Source: Bacillota bacterium
Lineage (GTDB): Bacteria; Bacillota; Clostridia; Saccharofermentanales; Fastidiosipilaceae
Direction of reading: 5' to 3'
Assembly (NCBI GenBank): GCA_023420115.1
Contig: JAEZWR010000062.1
Location: forward strand, 1 to 54,641
Length of the DNA stretch: 54,641 bases
The notes under the pieces were generated by a model. The model was given only the letters and a program-made list of their open reading frames with translations. It did no database searches and had not been told where the DNA came from. How positions within the stretch are numbered: the first letter of the stretch is position 1; each line of letters begins with the position of its first letter. Position numbers and translations under genes: made by a program. Below, in pieces: positions 1 through 8,734 of the stretch.

Positions 1-92
1 TCGCTAGGGAGATTAGCTGAATTTAGACCCAAGGCTACTAGGGCTACTAACAAGGGATTTATTGCATATAATTTTATTTTCTTCTTGAACAT
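1..92 (-). CDS. 5' end of a secreted or membrane protein, cut by the window edge
   Basis: Reading leftward from an ATG at 92-90 gives 30 codons that run off the window without a stop. The start has a good ribosome site (AAGGAG, about six bases upstream). The peptide begins MFKKKIKLYAINPLLVALVA and continues with a hydrophobic stretch, then small polar residues. This is a lysine-rich n-region followed by an h-region, typical of a Sec signal peptide or an N-terminal membrane anchor. A promoter-like pair lies upstream on the same strand. The mature part is outside the window, so function cannot be given. The gene is divergent from the DUF1934 gene. Confidence 0.6.
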   Translation of the reverse strand, partial: MFKKKIKLYAINPLLVALVALGLNSANLPS

Positions 93-216
93 ATTTTACT
101 CCTTGATTATTTCCAGTTTTTGTTTGAACTGTGTAAAAGACTTTTATCTTTGTTGTCCTAAGTATATCCTGCTATTAATCGTATGTCAGCAGTATTAAAA
201 TAATTATATTATCGCC

Positions 217-244
217 ATATTAGAGTTTGTGCTGAGATTTTCAA
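217..244 (-). promoter_or_regulatory. Candidate promoter for the leftward edge gene
   Basis: On the minus strand TTGAAA (244-239) and TAATAT (222-217) are separated by 16 bases, a reasonable sigma-A arrangement. It sits about 125 bases upstream of the leftward ATG at 92. Nothing else coding is visible between 93 and 359. Confidence 0.4.
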
Positions 245-359
245 ATTTAATTACTATATACATCATTACTGATATTTTTATGAGAATTTTTTATAATTAT
301 CTTATTTCGTGATAGAATGAAAAGTAAGTTTTTATTAATTTTAATTTGGCTGATATTGG

Positions 360-821
360 TTGTATATGCGTAATTTAATTGATTGTTTGAAGAAACGAGT
401 AAATGTTAGACTCAAGACCACAACATGGTCCGGTGAAGAAATGCTTGAACATGATATTAATACCGAAGGTGTTTTATCAATGGGTGTAGATGAGGCTGAG
501 ATAGAATTTACTGAAGTGAGTTCAGATAATGAAAAATTGTCCTTTTTTATACAAGTAAAAGATGGCAAGGCTGTAATTTCCAGAGAAAGTATCAATATGT
601 CAAATACTATTGTACTTGACCCATATCATGTAAATATAGCGGCTTTTAATACAGAGTTTGGAAGCATGGAAATGAAAATAATCACTGAGTCGCTGGATAT
701 AGATTTTAGATCTGCAAGTGGTCATATTGAGGCATCTTATTTATTTGCTTTTTCAAAACAGAATGAGTATCAACGTTGCAACTTGAGATTAGAATATAGT
801 GAAATTAATATTTTTAAATAA
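360..821 (+). CDS. DUF1934 family (YwiB-like) small beta-barrel protein
   Basis: A protein of 153 aa, or 151 aa from the ATG at 366. The pattern matches the lipocalin-like DUF1934 family of Gram-positives. An early strand ends in INTEGVLSM, a central stretch reads FIQVKDGKAVISRES, and a later block with FNTEFGSMEMKI is followed by a final Y-rich strand pair. Family members are cytosolic and of unknown function. The start is uncertain: TTG at 360 and ATG at 366 are both in frame and neither has a clear ribosome site. It lies 62 bases upstream of the phosphohexomutase gene and on the same strand, so the two may be co-transcribed. The family call is by pattern, not by alignment. Confidence 0.65.
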   Translation: MYMRNLIDCLKKRVNVRLKTTTWSGEEMLEHDINTEGVLSMGVDEAEIEFTEVSSDNEKLSFFIQVKDGKAVISRESINMSNTIVLDPYHVNIAAFNTEFGSMEMKIITESLDIDFRSASGHIEASYLFAFSKQNEYQRCNLRLEYSEINIFK

Positions 822-883
822 TTTCTGATTTTTAACTTGCTTTTATAGTAATCTAGTGAAGATTTTTATATTTAGGAGGACGT

Positions 884-2308
884 ATGATTCGCTTCGGAAC
901 TGGTGGCTGGAGAGCAGTTATTGCTGATGGATTCACAAAAAAGAATGTACAGATATTAGCATTGGCTCTTGCTAGGAAAATGAGAGATGAGAATAAGGGT
1001 GAACGTGGTATTGTCATTGGTTTTGACAGACGTTTTTTAAGTGATGTCGCCTCTGAGTGGATATGTGAGGTCATGGCAAGTGAGGGAATACCATGCTTCC
1101 TTATGAAAAGACCAGCGCCTACACCTATGATTATGTATGCGGTTGAATACTATAATCTTCACTATGGAATAGCAGTAACAGCTAGCCATAATCCGGCTGT
1201 TTATAACGGTGTTAAGCTTTTCACTACTTCTGGTAGAGATGCAATACCTGAGGTTACAGAGCAACTTGAACAATATATACGCATTATTGAAGATGAATAT
1301 AAGAGAGATGGAGAAAAAGTATATAAGCCTTTTTCTGAACTCAAAGAAAGTGATAAATTGAAATATATAAATGCTTTTAATCCATATATAGATAGTATCT
1401 TGAGTCAGATAGATCAAGAGACAATCAAAAAGTCTAATTTAAGAATCGCTCTTGATCCTATGTATGGTGTTAGTAGAAATGCTCTCCAAACTATTCTTAT
1501 GACTATGCGCTGTGAGGTCGATGTAATACATGATAGCCATGACACTTTGTTCGGTGGAAAGTTACCTGCCCCAGCAGATAATACACTTGATGCACTGATT
1601 AGTTATGTCAAGGATAATTCCTGTGATATAGGAATTGCCACGGATGGAGATGCAGACCGAGTTGGTATCATAGATGATAAAGGAAAATTTATTCATCCTA
1701 ATGAGCTACTGGTATTGCTATATTATTATCTTCTTAAGTATAAGGGCTGGCGTGGTCCTGTCGTGAGAAATGTGGCAACTACTGCTCTTCTAGATAAGGT
1801 TGCAGAGGATTTTGGTCAGAAATGCTACGAGGTTCCAGTTGGTTTCAAATGGGTATCTGAGAAGATGGATGAGACCGACGCAATAATTGGAGGTGAATCG
1901 TCCGGTGGTTTAACTGTGCGTGGGCATATACATGGTAAAGATGGCATATATGCTAGTTCACTTCTAGTAGAAATGGTTGCTTGTTGTGGCAAGAAGCTCA
2001 GCGAAATAAGTGATGAGATAATGTCATTATATGGTCCAGCGTATATGGCAGAGGGGAATCTTCACTTTGCTCCTTCTCGAAAAGAGGAAATAAATGAAAC
2101 TATTATGGTGAAAAAAGAACTACCTAAATTTAGTTCTGAGGTAGATAGAGTGGAGTATCCAGATGGTTGTAAAATTTATTTCAAAAATGGATGGTTGATT
2201 TGTAGATTCTCAGGTACTGAACCACTTCTTAGAGTTTTTTGTGAGATGCCAACTAGAGAGCTAGCAGAACAGGCCATTCAAGAAATGAGAGATTTTTTGA
2301 ACTTGTAA
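884..2308 (+). CDS. Phosphoglucomutase/phosphomannomutase (alpha-D-phosphohexomutase family)
   Basis: Interconverts hexose 1- and 6-phosphates through a phosphoserine, feeding cell-wall and polysaccharide precursors. All four family signatures are present in 474 aa: N-terminal FGTGGWRA at 4-11, the phosphoserine loop TASHNP with Ser101, the metal loop DGDADR at 254-259, the sugar-binding GGESSGG region, and the C-terminal phosphate-binding RFSGTEPLLR. Length is normal. The ATG follows a strong AGGAGG at 874-879. Which sugar it prefers (glucose, mannose or glucosamine) cannot be read reliably. It resembles the general COG1109 branch rather than GlmM. A strong hairpin terminator follows at 2374. 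Confidence 0.9.
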   Translation: MIRFGTGGWRAVIADGFTKKNVQILALALARKMRDENKGERGIVIGFDRRFLSDVASEWICEVMASEGIPCFLMKRPAPTPMIMYAVEYYNLHYGIAVTASHNPAVYNGVKLFTTSGRDAIPEVTEQLEQYIRIIEDEYKRDGEKVYKPFSELKESDKLKYINAFNPYIDSILSQIDQETIKKSNLRIALDPMYGVSRNALQTILMTMRCEVDVIHDSHDTLFGGKLPAPADNTLDALISYVKDNSCDIGIATDGDADRVGIIDDKGKFIHPNELLVLLYYYLLKYKGWRGPVVRNVATTALLDKVAEDFGQKCYEVPVGFKWVSEKMDETDAIIGGESSGGLTVRGHIHGKDGIYASSLLVEMVACCGKKLSEISDEIMSLYGPAYMAEGNLHFAPSRKEEINETIMVKKELPKFSSEVDRVEYPDGCKIYFKNGWLICRFSGTEPLLRVFCEMPTRELAEQAIQEMRDFLNL

Positions 2309-2373
2309 ATATAGATTATTCTGAGTCTAGAGAATGTAAATAAGTTATTAGAACTTGATAAATTTATAAGACT

Positions 2374-2407
2374 AAAAGAGGAAGAATAGCATTCTTCCTC
2401 TTTTTAT
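2374..2407 (+). terminator. Rho-independent terminator after the phosphohexomutase
   Basis: A perfect 13-bp stem (2375-2387 with 2391-2403, arms AAAGAGGAAGAAT and its complement) has a 3-base loop and runs into T-rich sequence. It separates the mutase from the AraC-type regulator. Confidence 0.85.
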
Positions 2408-2499
2408 TTATTGCTTTTCTTGAAATTTGTTGAACTTGCATATAAAATAACAAGAAAAATGAAGAAAAATTATTGAAACTTGGTTTTGATGTGTTTATG

Positions 2500-2524
2500 A
2501 GGAGTGCATATGAACTATGAATAA
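2500..2524 (+). promoter_or_regulatory. Ribosome site with overlapping 4-codon leader ORF before the AraC regulator
   Basis: AGGAG at 2500-2504 is optimally placed (5 bases) for an ATG at 2510 that encodes only MNYE and stops at 2524. The regulator's own ATG at 2517 lies inside it in another frame. Translation of the regulator may depend on restart or frame choice. A further in-frame ATG at 2529 is also possible. Confidence 0.35.
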
Positions 2525-4946
2525 AGTGATGATAATAGATTTCAGTGATTCTATGCATACTCAAATTTATCATTGGCTAGCAAATGATAAATTTAGGACA
2601 TATGAGTTTAAGAGTTGCGAGTATACGAAATACTCATCTGCACTAATTTATAGTATTGATAGATATAAACCTGACTATATTATTTTAATGCCTGGAAGTA
2701 GAGAACATATTCCTGAAAATTTTTATCTTAAGCTTAAATTAATAGCGCCAATACCTAGAATTATTTTCATGGAAGAAGAGCATAATTTGCTTCTTATGGG
2801 AGAATCTATCTCTCATACTCATCTTAGTCAGGCGGAGGGCCGTGAGCTTAGTTCGAATGATAAAGTAAACCCTAGTGATAGTGAGAATAAGGACAGTGCG
2901 GCTGATATAACAAATGGGCCAGCCAAGGCAAAAGATATGAACGAATTTTTTGCCAAGCTTTACCAAGAAAAAAAGTCGAGAAAAAAAGATATTAGAAAAG
3001 GAAGAACTCAAGAGGACAAGGCTCCAATAAATAATCAGTTATATGATTTGCTTAAGAGAAATTTTGTGGATTTCATAATAATTAAGTATCCTGATTGCTT
3101 CCTCGAAAGTTTTTCAAGATATACAAATTGTTTCTCTAAAAGGACTGCGTTTGAGCGATATGCAGTCGCTTTGGATTTTTTTCTTCATTTACAACTAATT
3201 AGTCCATTTTGTTCTCAACTAAATAAGAAATATACTCTCAAGCATATAATGTGGTATGTTTTTTATCGGTATACAGAAGAGATTAATCTCAAAAAAATGA
3301 GTAAGATACTTGATTTTCAAGACTCTTATATATCGGGCAAGTTCTCAACTGCGATGGGGATAGGTTTGCTTCAATATGTTAATCGACTAAAAATATCGAA
3401 GTCTATTGAATTGCTTCTTAGTTCAAATAATCTAATAGGAGATATTGCTACACAAGTTGGTTATGACAGTACAGCATATTTTTCTAATGTTTTTACTACG
3501 CTGACAGGTATGTCGCCAAAAATTTATAGGGAGAAGAAGCATTATACTTTAAGTGAACTTAGAGCCAAGCGCTCTTTGGGGACTATTCTCCAGATTATGA
3601 TGAGAATGAGCCCAAAAGAAAGTCGTTCTAGACTAAACAATCTCATGGTATATAAATTATCACTTACGAAGCAGAATGTTTTTGACTTTTCAGATATACA
3701 CTGGTCTAAAATTGTTTCAAAAAGCCTGTCGGATTTTGATTTAAATGAACATTCAAAGTTTCTTGATTCTATAGGAGAGATATTAAAGAATAGGCAAAGT
3801 AAGAAAGTTAATCTTAATCAAACTATAGGAAAAACACTAAATGATAGTGATATACATTTGCCACATGCAAGTAGTGCGAAGCAGATTAATGATAAAGTTA
3901 GAGCTGTTAATGAAGTTAATTTAAATAGTATTGATAATTCCCTTGATAGAAATATTGAGAGGAATAGTGATTTATATTTGTTTAGTCTTCTCGTGTCTTT
4001 TATGCGCTGGAGTATTCCTTGTGAATTGGCAAGTGAAATACTGCATTGTCTTTATATTTTCTTGTACAAAGCAACTATGTTTAGTGAAATACAAGATTTT
4101 AATACTAATAATGATTTTTTATTGGATCCCGATGTGCTTTGTCGCTTGCAAATTGTGATATGTGGACTTATTTCTAGATTTGATGGACAAATCGAGAGAG
4201 AAGAGTGGAAATTAGAAGATTTGAATCTTGCTGGTATTGATATTGGTGTATTGCATGATGCTAAGTTAGTAAAGGAAGATAATAAAATTTCTCATTTTAA
4301 ATTTGAGAAGCGAGAAAATTCTACAATTAGACAGGGTGTTTTTTATTCTAGTACAGCACGGAAGAGAGAGCCAAGTGATACAGCGAGTGTAATAGATAAA
4401 GAAATTTACTGTGGTGCAGAAGTCGAGATTGATAACAGAGAGACTAGGCAAAATGAAATTGTCCAAGATGTAGCTACTTCTGATTTTGAGATAATAGAGG
4501 ATGAAAATAAATATCAACATGCTACAGAGTTTGGTTCAGATACATATAAACTAAATGTTAGCTATGAGTCGGTAGCTCATTATCTTTATGATTATTTTCA
4601 AGATATGCCTATTACTCAGAGCATAGAACCTTTTGAATATATACAACTCTTTAAGCAACTTTTTTACGAAGCAAAGCTAAAAAAGAAAGAGCAAAGGTCA
4701 CCCAAGTCAGTTTTTTCTCTGCCTAAGAAGAATTTCCGTAAAGAGAGTACCGTTGATGATGAAATTATGGAGATTATATATAGAGAGGCTTTTGACTTGC
4801 CACACTTAAGGAGAAAATTTAGTTTTGGTATTGATGGGGCTATCAAAAAAAGAGTTAAGTTAAATATGCAGGTAATATTATCAATGATAGGAATAGAGCT
4901 TGATTTTAGTGGAGATACAATTGATAAAATTTTCTTTTCGATATAG
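2517..4946 (+). CDS. Large AraC-type transcriptional regulator with long unknown C-terminus
   Basis: 809 aa. An AraC/XylS DNA-binding domain with two helix-turn-helix units lies at about 240-342, ending in the typical IGDIATQVGYDSTAYFSNVF and TGMSPKIYREK. Usually this domain is C-terminal, but here about 465 residues follow it. These are hydrophilic at 350-480 and 600-690 and mixed elsewhere, with no recognised domain. The first 90 residues (MIIDFSDS, then YIILMPGS) have the strand/helix rhythm of a receiver-like fold but lack a convincing phosphoacceptor, so this is inference. Its target is unknown. The start at ATG 2517 is 12 bases from AGGAG, and a four-codon reading frame begins closer to that site. 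Confidence 0.75.
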   Translation: MNKVMIIDFSDSMHTQIYHWLANDKFRTYEFKSCEYTKYSSALIYSIDRYKPDYIILMPGSREHIPENFYLKLKLIAPIPRIIFMEEEHNLLLMGESISHTHLSQAEGRELSSNDKVNPSDSENKDSAADITNGPAKAKDMNEFFAKLYQEKKSRKKDIRKGRTQEDKAPINNQLYDLLKRNFVDFIIIKYPDCFLESFSRYTNCFSKRTAFERYAVALDFFLHLQLISPFCSQLNKKYTLKHIMWYVFYRYTEEINLKKMSKILDFQDSYISGKFSTAMGIGLLQYVNRLKISKSIELLLSSNNLIGDIATQVGYDSTAYFSNVFTTLTGMSPKIYREKKHYTLSELRAKRSLGTILQIMMRMSPKESRSRLNNLMVYKLSLTKQNVFDFSDIHWSKIVSKSLSDFDLNEHSKFLDSIGEILKNRQSKKVNLNQTIGKTLNDSDIHLPHASSAKQINDKVRAVNEVNLNSIDNSLDRNIERNSDLYLFSLLVSFMRWSIPCELASEILHCLYIFLYKATMFSEIQDFNTNNDFLLDPDVLCRLQIVICGLISRFDGQIEREEWKLEDLNLAGIDIGVLHDAKLVKEDNKISHFKFEKRENSTIRQGVFYSSTARKREPSDTASVIDKEIYCGAEVEIDNRETRQNEIVQDVATSDFEIIEDENKYQHATEFGSDTYKLNVSYESVAHYLYDYFQDMPITQSIEPFEYIQLFKQLFYEAKLKKKEQRSPKSVFSLPKKNFRKESTVDDEIMEIIYREAFDLPHLRRKFSFGIDGAIKKRVKLNMQVILSMIGIELDFSGDTIDKIFFSI

Positions 4947-5009
4947 AATAATTGGTGATACAGACTGGTTATTATGAAAAGTTGAGGATGAAAAGTGAAT
5001 AAATTTTCT

Positions 5010-5055
5010 CCCTTAAATATTTTTTGTAGTGAGCCGATTTTAAATATTTTAAGGG
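5010..5055 (+). other. Stem-loop in the leader of the 5144 gene
   Basis: CCCTTAAATATTT (5010-5022) pairs with AAATATTTTAAGGG (5042-5055) with a single bulge, enclosing a 19-base loop. There is no T-run on either strand, so it does not look like a terminator. It sits in the gap between the AraC-type gene and the 5144 gene, and no known riboswitch class was recognised. Confidence 0.4.
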
Positions 5056-5143
5056 GATTAATAGATTTCTAGTATAAGCTAGGAGCATTCGAAAGGATTG
5101 CAGGATCCTATATTTATATGCATATAGAAGGAAGGTAGCGCAT

Positions 5144-6091
5144 ATGAATTTTGTTGGTAGCGAAGTTGAGCATCCCACATATGGAAATGGACAAATTGTT
5201 TCAGTTTCTTCTGAGTATGTTCAAGTGGCGTTCGAGTCTGTCGGTTTGAAGATGTTTCAGTATCCGGAGGCTTTTGAAAAATTTCTCAACCTTGTTAATC
5301 CAGCCGATAAAAGTAAGTTGAGTGATTTGCTGAGAGAACATAATCGTAGAGAGGACGAGAAGAAGAGGAGACGTGAAGAGCTCAGACTTCGTTTGGAAGG
5401 GGATATTCAGCAAGAACTTAAAGAACGTTTTGAGCGTCAGAAAAATAGTGAATCGTCAAAGAAAAGTTCTGATAAAAAAGATAGAGTTTTGGTCAATAAT
5501 CTTATTTTTCATTGTGATATAGATGAAAATAAATCTGAAACTGAAAAGAAATATGGTAACCATATTAGTAAGAATGATATAGCATATGAAAATTCAGATG
5601 AGAATTTTGAATCGGAGACTTTGAGAGACAAAATTGTTTATTCTGGTTTCTATCAAACAGGAAGTCGCAGCGGTCAAGGTGTAAGGCTCGCTAGACTAAA
5701 AGAAGGTAGTTTAGTGGTTCTAACCATTTGTCCTGATGATAGAGAGTCAAATAGAGAAGTTATTGGCTTATTTTTAGTCGATGAGTTCTTTAAGGGGAGT
5801 GAAACAGAATCGGCATGGGTAAAGAATAATTCTCATTACTTTCTTAAATTGTCTAAAGAAGAAGCTTCGCGGATGAAACTTTGGTCTTTCTTCGCTAGAT
5901 TAGGTCAGGATATGCCACTTAGATTAGTTGCAGCAAAATATAGATATTTTGCTGATAATGAGGCTGCCTATATATTAAGAGAGGCTAGCGAATTAAAAGT
6001 GGGTACAGAGGATGAACTTAGGGCTAGAGAGATGTTTGAATATTTCTGCGAGATTAATAATATTGATAAGACGCTTAGGTTCAATGATTAA
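5144..6091 (+). CDS. Hypothetical protein with N-terminal KOW/Tudor-like domain
   Basis: 315 aa, function unknown. Residues 1-50 (VEHPTYGNGQIVSV, then FESVGLKMFQYPEAFEKFL) resemble the small barrel that recurs in clostridial hypothetical proteins and in CarD/helicase tails, with the typical hydrophobic-P-G-G pattern and a F-x-x-F ending. Residues 60-115 are strongly charged and probably a coiled coil. The stretch 115-170 is acidic and disordered. The C-terminal part at about 180-315 (YSGFYQTGSRSGQGVRLARL onward) looks globular and unassigned. The ATG is preceded by GAAGGAAGG about 8 bases upstream. No membrane segment. A nucleic-acid or polymerase-associated role would be a guess. Confidence 0.6.
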   Translation: MNFVGSEVEHPTYGNGQIVSVSSEYVQVAFESVGLKMFQYPEAFEKFLNLVNPADKSKLSDLLREHNRREDEKKRRREELRLRLEGDIQQELKERFERQKNSESSKKSSDKKDRVLVNNLIFHCDIDENKSETEKKYGNHISKNDIAYENSDENFESETLRDKIVYSGFYQTGSRSGQGVRLARLKEGSLVVLTICPDDRESNREVIGLFLVDEFFKGSETESAWVKNNSHYFLKLSKEEASRMKLWSFFARLGQDMPLRLVAAKYRYFADNEAAYILREASELKVGTEDELRAREMFEYFCEINNIDKTLRFND

Positions 6092-6130
6092 TTTGTTTTT
6101 TTACTGAAGTTAATTGACATAAATTTTATG

Positions 6131-6214
6131 AAGTCACCTAGTATTTTGAACTTGCTATAGTTTTGTTTGAAATGAAAATAAAGTTAGTTCAATTAGTACC
6201 GAGGTGGCTTTTTT
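6131..6214 (+). terminator. Structured terminator or attenuator-like element
   Basis: AAGTCACCT (6131-6139) pairs with AGGTGGCTT (6202-6210), nine pairs with one G-T, followed directly by TTTT. The 62-base loop contains a second pairing (TTGAACTT with AAG...TTCAA). A TTGACA at 6114-6119 with TAGTAT at 6139 (19-base spacing) overlaps the left arm, so a terminator for the upstream gene and a promoter for the next are both possible. It is not a T-box: the specifier stem and the conserved T-box bulge are missing. Confidence 0.45.
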
Positions 6215-6386
6215 AATTTATAAGCTAAAAATAAGTTTCTTATATAATTATAAAAATTGTTAAATGCTATGATAAAATTGTGTGACTTATCATCAAATAA
6301 CTTTTGTGAATATAAGGTTTGAAGTTGAGACTTTTTGTAAATGGAGGACCTTGATATTTATACATCCGAATAGAGCTGGAGATAGA

Positions 6387-7586
6387 ATGAGAAAAGAAGA
6401 ACATAATATTACAAATGAAAGTGGAAAATCCACTATAAATAAGTTGGATAAGCTACAGCAGGACAAAAATAATACTGAAATGATTAGTGAATGTGTAGAG
6501 AGCATTAGCACTGAACAAAACAAAGGCAAAAATTTTGTTTCTGTACTGCGTTCTAATTTGAAATATATTATTAGTGCTTTTGCGATGATTGTTATTTTGG
6601 CGTTGACTTTTCACTTTATTTTCAAAGATATTTCTTTTAGTGAAGTAATTGCCGTAATTAAACAGGCTGATGCAAAGTTTATTATTTTTGCTGTAATCGC
6701 TATGTTTATATATGAAATATGTATAGCCATTAATACCAAACTAATTATTGATGCTAGTAGCGAAGGTGGTGTTGAATTTACAACTGCACTTAAGACTGCT
6801 TTTATATCTTTTTATTTTAACAATGTTACCCCTTCGGCAACTGGGGGGCAGCCTATGGCGATGTATTATCTTCATAAGAAGAATGTTAATGTTTCTCAAA
6901 GTTCGGTTTTATTTATATTACTCGCTATCTTTTATAATATTTCTGTTATAAGCTTTGCTGCATTGAGTTTTATATTTAAAAGTAAGTTTTTGCTAGAAAA
7001 TTTATCATATATGAAATACTTATTGATACTTGGATATCTTGTTTTGGGTGGTATGACTTTAGTTTTGTTATTAATGATTATCAAGGCAAGTATTCTAAAG
7101 AAACCAATAATGTACTTGGCAAGAATAGCAAAAAAGATAAGAAATAAGTCTTTGGGAGAAAAGGTTTCATCTGGAATAGTAAATTATTATAAACAGTATG
7201 AAGAAGCTTCATCAGGATTCATTAGACACAAGAAAATTGTTTTATATATAATTATTTTTAATTTAATTCAGGTCTTTTCTTATTATCAGGTTAGTTATTT
7301 TGCTTGCAGGGCACTTGGTGCATCTACAGAAAAATTTTGGGATATTTTTGCCTTGCAGTCTAATCTTTATATTGCTGCTGCATCTGTTCCAACTCCTGGC
7401 ATGGTAGGGGTCATGGAAGCGGGATTTATAACGATGTTTAGAGATACTTTAGGCAATGGTTCTGAAGTGTCAGCGATGCTTCTTACAAGGATAATTAATC
7501 TTTATGGTTTTATGATTTTAGCTGGAATTGTAGCAATTTATGCCTTTGTAACGGTTAATCGTAGAAGTAAAATAAGAAAGAAATAA
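6387..7586 (+). CDS. Flippase-like integral membrane protein (LPG synthase TM family, UPF0104)
   Basis: About 399 aa from ATG 6387, which has GGAGA a few bases upstream. An in-frame codon at 6282 is possible but lacks a site. After a charged cytosolic N-terminus of about 50 residues there are several membrane helices. Both family hallmarks are present: FNNVTPSATGGQPM at 144-157 and VPTPGMVGVMEAG near the C-terminus. The family includes the flippase half of MprF and proteins thought to move lipid-linked substrates. The adjacent family-2 glycosyltransferase, 51 bases downstream on the same strand, suggests a role in a lipid-linked sugar pathway, which is inference. The DUF2156 catalytic half of MprF is absent here, but a separate DUF2156 gene occurs at 18380. 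Confidence 0.8.
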   Translation: MRKEEHNITNESGKSTINKLDKLQQDKNNTEMISECVESISTEQNKGKNFVSVLRSNLKYIISAFAMIVILALTFHFIFKDISFSEVIAVIKQADAKFIIFAVIAMFIYEICIAINTKLIIDASSEGGVEFTTALKTAFISFYFNNVTPSATGGQPMAMYYLHKKNVNVSQSSVLFILLAIFYNISVISFAALSFIFKSKFLLENLSYMKYLLILGYLVLGGMTLVLLLMIIKASILKKPIMYLARIAKKIRNKSLGEKVSSGIVNYYKQYEEASSGFIRHKKIVLYIIIFNLIQVFSYYQVSYFACRALGASTEKFWDIFALQSNLYIAAASVPTPGMVGVMEAGFITMFRDTLGNGSEVSAMLLTRIINLYGFMILAGIVAIYAFVTVNRRSKIRKK

Positions 7587-7637
7587 GAGAGAAGTAAAAA
7601 AAGCACTCGCGTGTTATTTTTGATTTCAGAGGTTAAT

Positions 7638-8702
7638 ATGACAAGCTTGACAATAGTTATCCCTAGCTATAATTCCGAAAAGACATTAGAGCGAGCAGTT
7701 AGGGGTCTTGATGAATTTTCTGATAAATTGGAAGTAATTATTGTTAATGATGGTTCCAAGGATAAGACGGAGGAGATTGCATCTTCTTTGGTAGAGAGAT
7801 ATCCATTTATTAAATTAATCAATCAAGAAAATAAAGGACATGGCGGGGCGATAAATACTGGTTTATGTCATGCAAGTGGGACATGGTTTAAAGTCTTAGA
7901 TAGTGACGATAGGCTTGAAGTAAATGGACTTAGAGAGTTTTTTAATATTATTGAGAAGAAACAAGATATCGCTGACCAATGCGATATGATAATGATGGAC
8001 TTTGTCTATGAGTTTCTTCAAGATAAGAATATTTCTAATAGAGCTAGAGCGAAGAAAAAATTTTATATAGATGAGGATGGAGCTAGGTATAAATTATTAA
8101 ATAAGACATATAAAGATATATTTGTACCAGAAACCATTGTCGAATGGAATAAGATTGAGAATATCAAACCTAAACTAATTCTCATGCACGCTCTTATTTA
8201 TAGAACATCATTTCTCAAAGAAATTGGAATTGTGCTTCCTGAGCATGTAAGCTACGAAGATAATCTTTTTGTCGCTATTCCGCAGGTATCACTTAAAAGA
8301 TTTTATTATACCCCTCAAATTTTATACCGTTATTTTATTGGTAGGGACGAGCAGAGTGTCTCACTAAAAAGTATCTTGAGAAATAAGGATAAGCAGAATA
8401 TAGTAACAAAAGAATATTTTAGGCAAATAGAGATTAAATATAATCAATCTAGTGGTTTGAGAACATATCTTATCGATCATGGCACTAGGTTGGTGATTAT
8501 GTCATATATAGCTATGGCTATGATAGACGGCCCAACAAGTTTAAATAAATTCAATGACGAGCTGAATTCTGAGAATCCTAAATTATGGAGTGAAGTAAGT
8601 AAGGATATTAGATATAGGATAGTTCGCTCTATTTCAAGATTAGGTTGTAAATTCAATTCTTTCTTATATAAAAATGTGTTTAAATTGCTTGGTTTTTCTT
8701 GA
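7638..8702 (+). CDS. Family 2 glycosyltransferase
   Basis: GT-A fold enzyme of 354 aa that transfers a sugar from a nucleotide donor; substrate unknown. Residues 4-100 give the classical pattern: IVIPSYNSEKTLERAV, then VIIVNDGSKDKT, NKGHGGAINTGL, and the metal-binding DSD at 88-90. The remainder shows YEDNLFVAIP, common in GT2 enzymes. No membrane span, so cytosolic or membrane-associated. The ATG at 7638 has AGAGG five bases upstream, and an earlier in-frame TTG at 7611 has no site. It is co-directional with the flippase-like gene and closed by a strong terminator, so the two form an operon. Confidence 0.85.
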   Translation: MTSLTIVIPSYNSEKTLERAVRGLDEFSDKLEVIIVNDGSKDKTEEIASSLVERYPFIKLINQENKGHGGAINTGLCHASGTWFKVLDSDDRLEVNGLREFFNIIEKKQDIADQCDMIMMDFVYEFLQDKNISNRARAKKKFYIDEDGARYKLLNKTYKDIFVPETIVEWNKIENIKPKLILMHALIYRTSFLKEIGIVLPEHVSYEDNLFVAIPQVSLKRFYYTPQILYRYFIGRDEQSVSLKSILRNKDKQNIVTKEYFRQIEIKYNQSSGLRTYLIDHGTRLVIMSYIAMAMIDGPTSLNKFNDELNSENPKLWSEVSKDIRYRIVRSISRLGCKFNSFLYKNVFKLLGFS

Positions 8703-8714
8703 TTTAGCGATATG

Positions 8715-8734
8715 AAGCCCTTCGGGGCTTTTTT
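8715..8734 (+). terminator. Rho-independent terminator with TTCG tetraloop
   Basis: AAGCCC, TTCG loop, GGGCTT, then TTTT: a compact textbook terminator 13 bases after the glycosyltransferase stop. Confidence 0.9.

Noticed and set aside
6131..6214. T-box riboswitch
   Set aside because: A sequence ending in GAGGTGGC before a T-run recalls T-box terminators, but there is no specifier stem or conserved T-box bulge, and the downstream gene is not an amino-acid gene.
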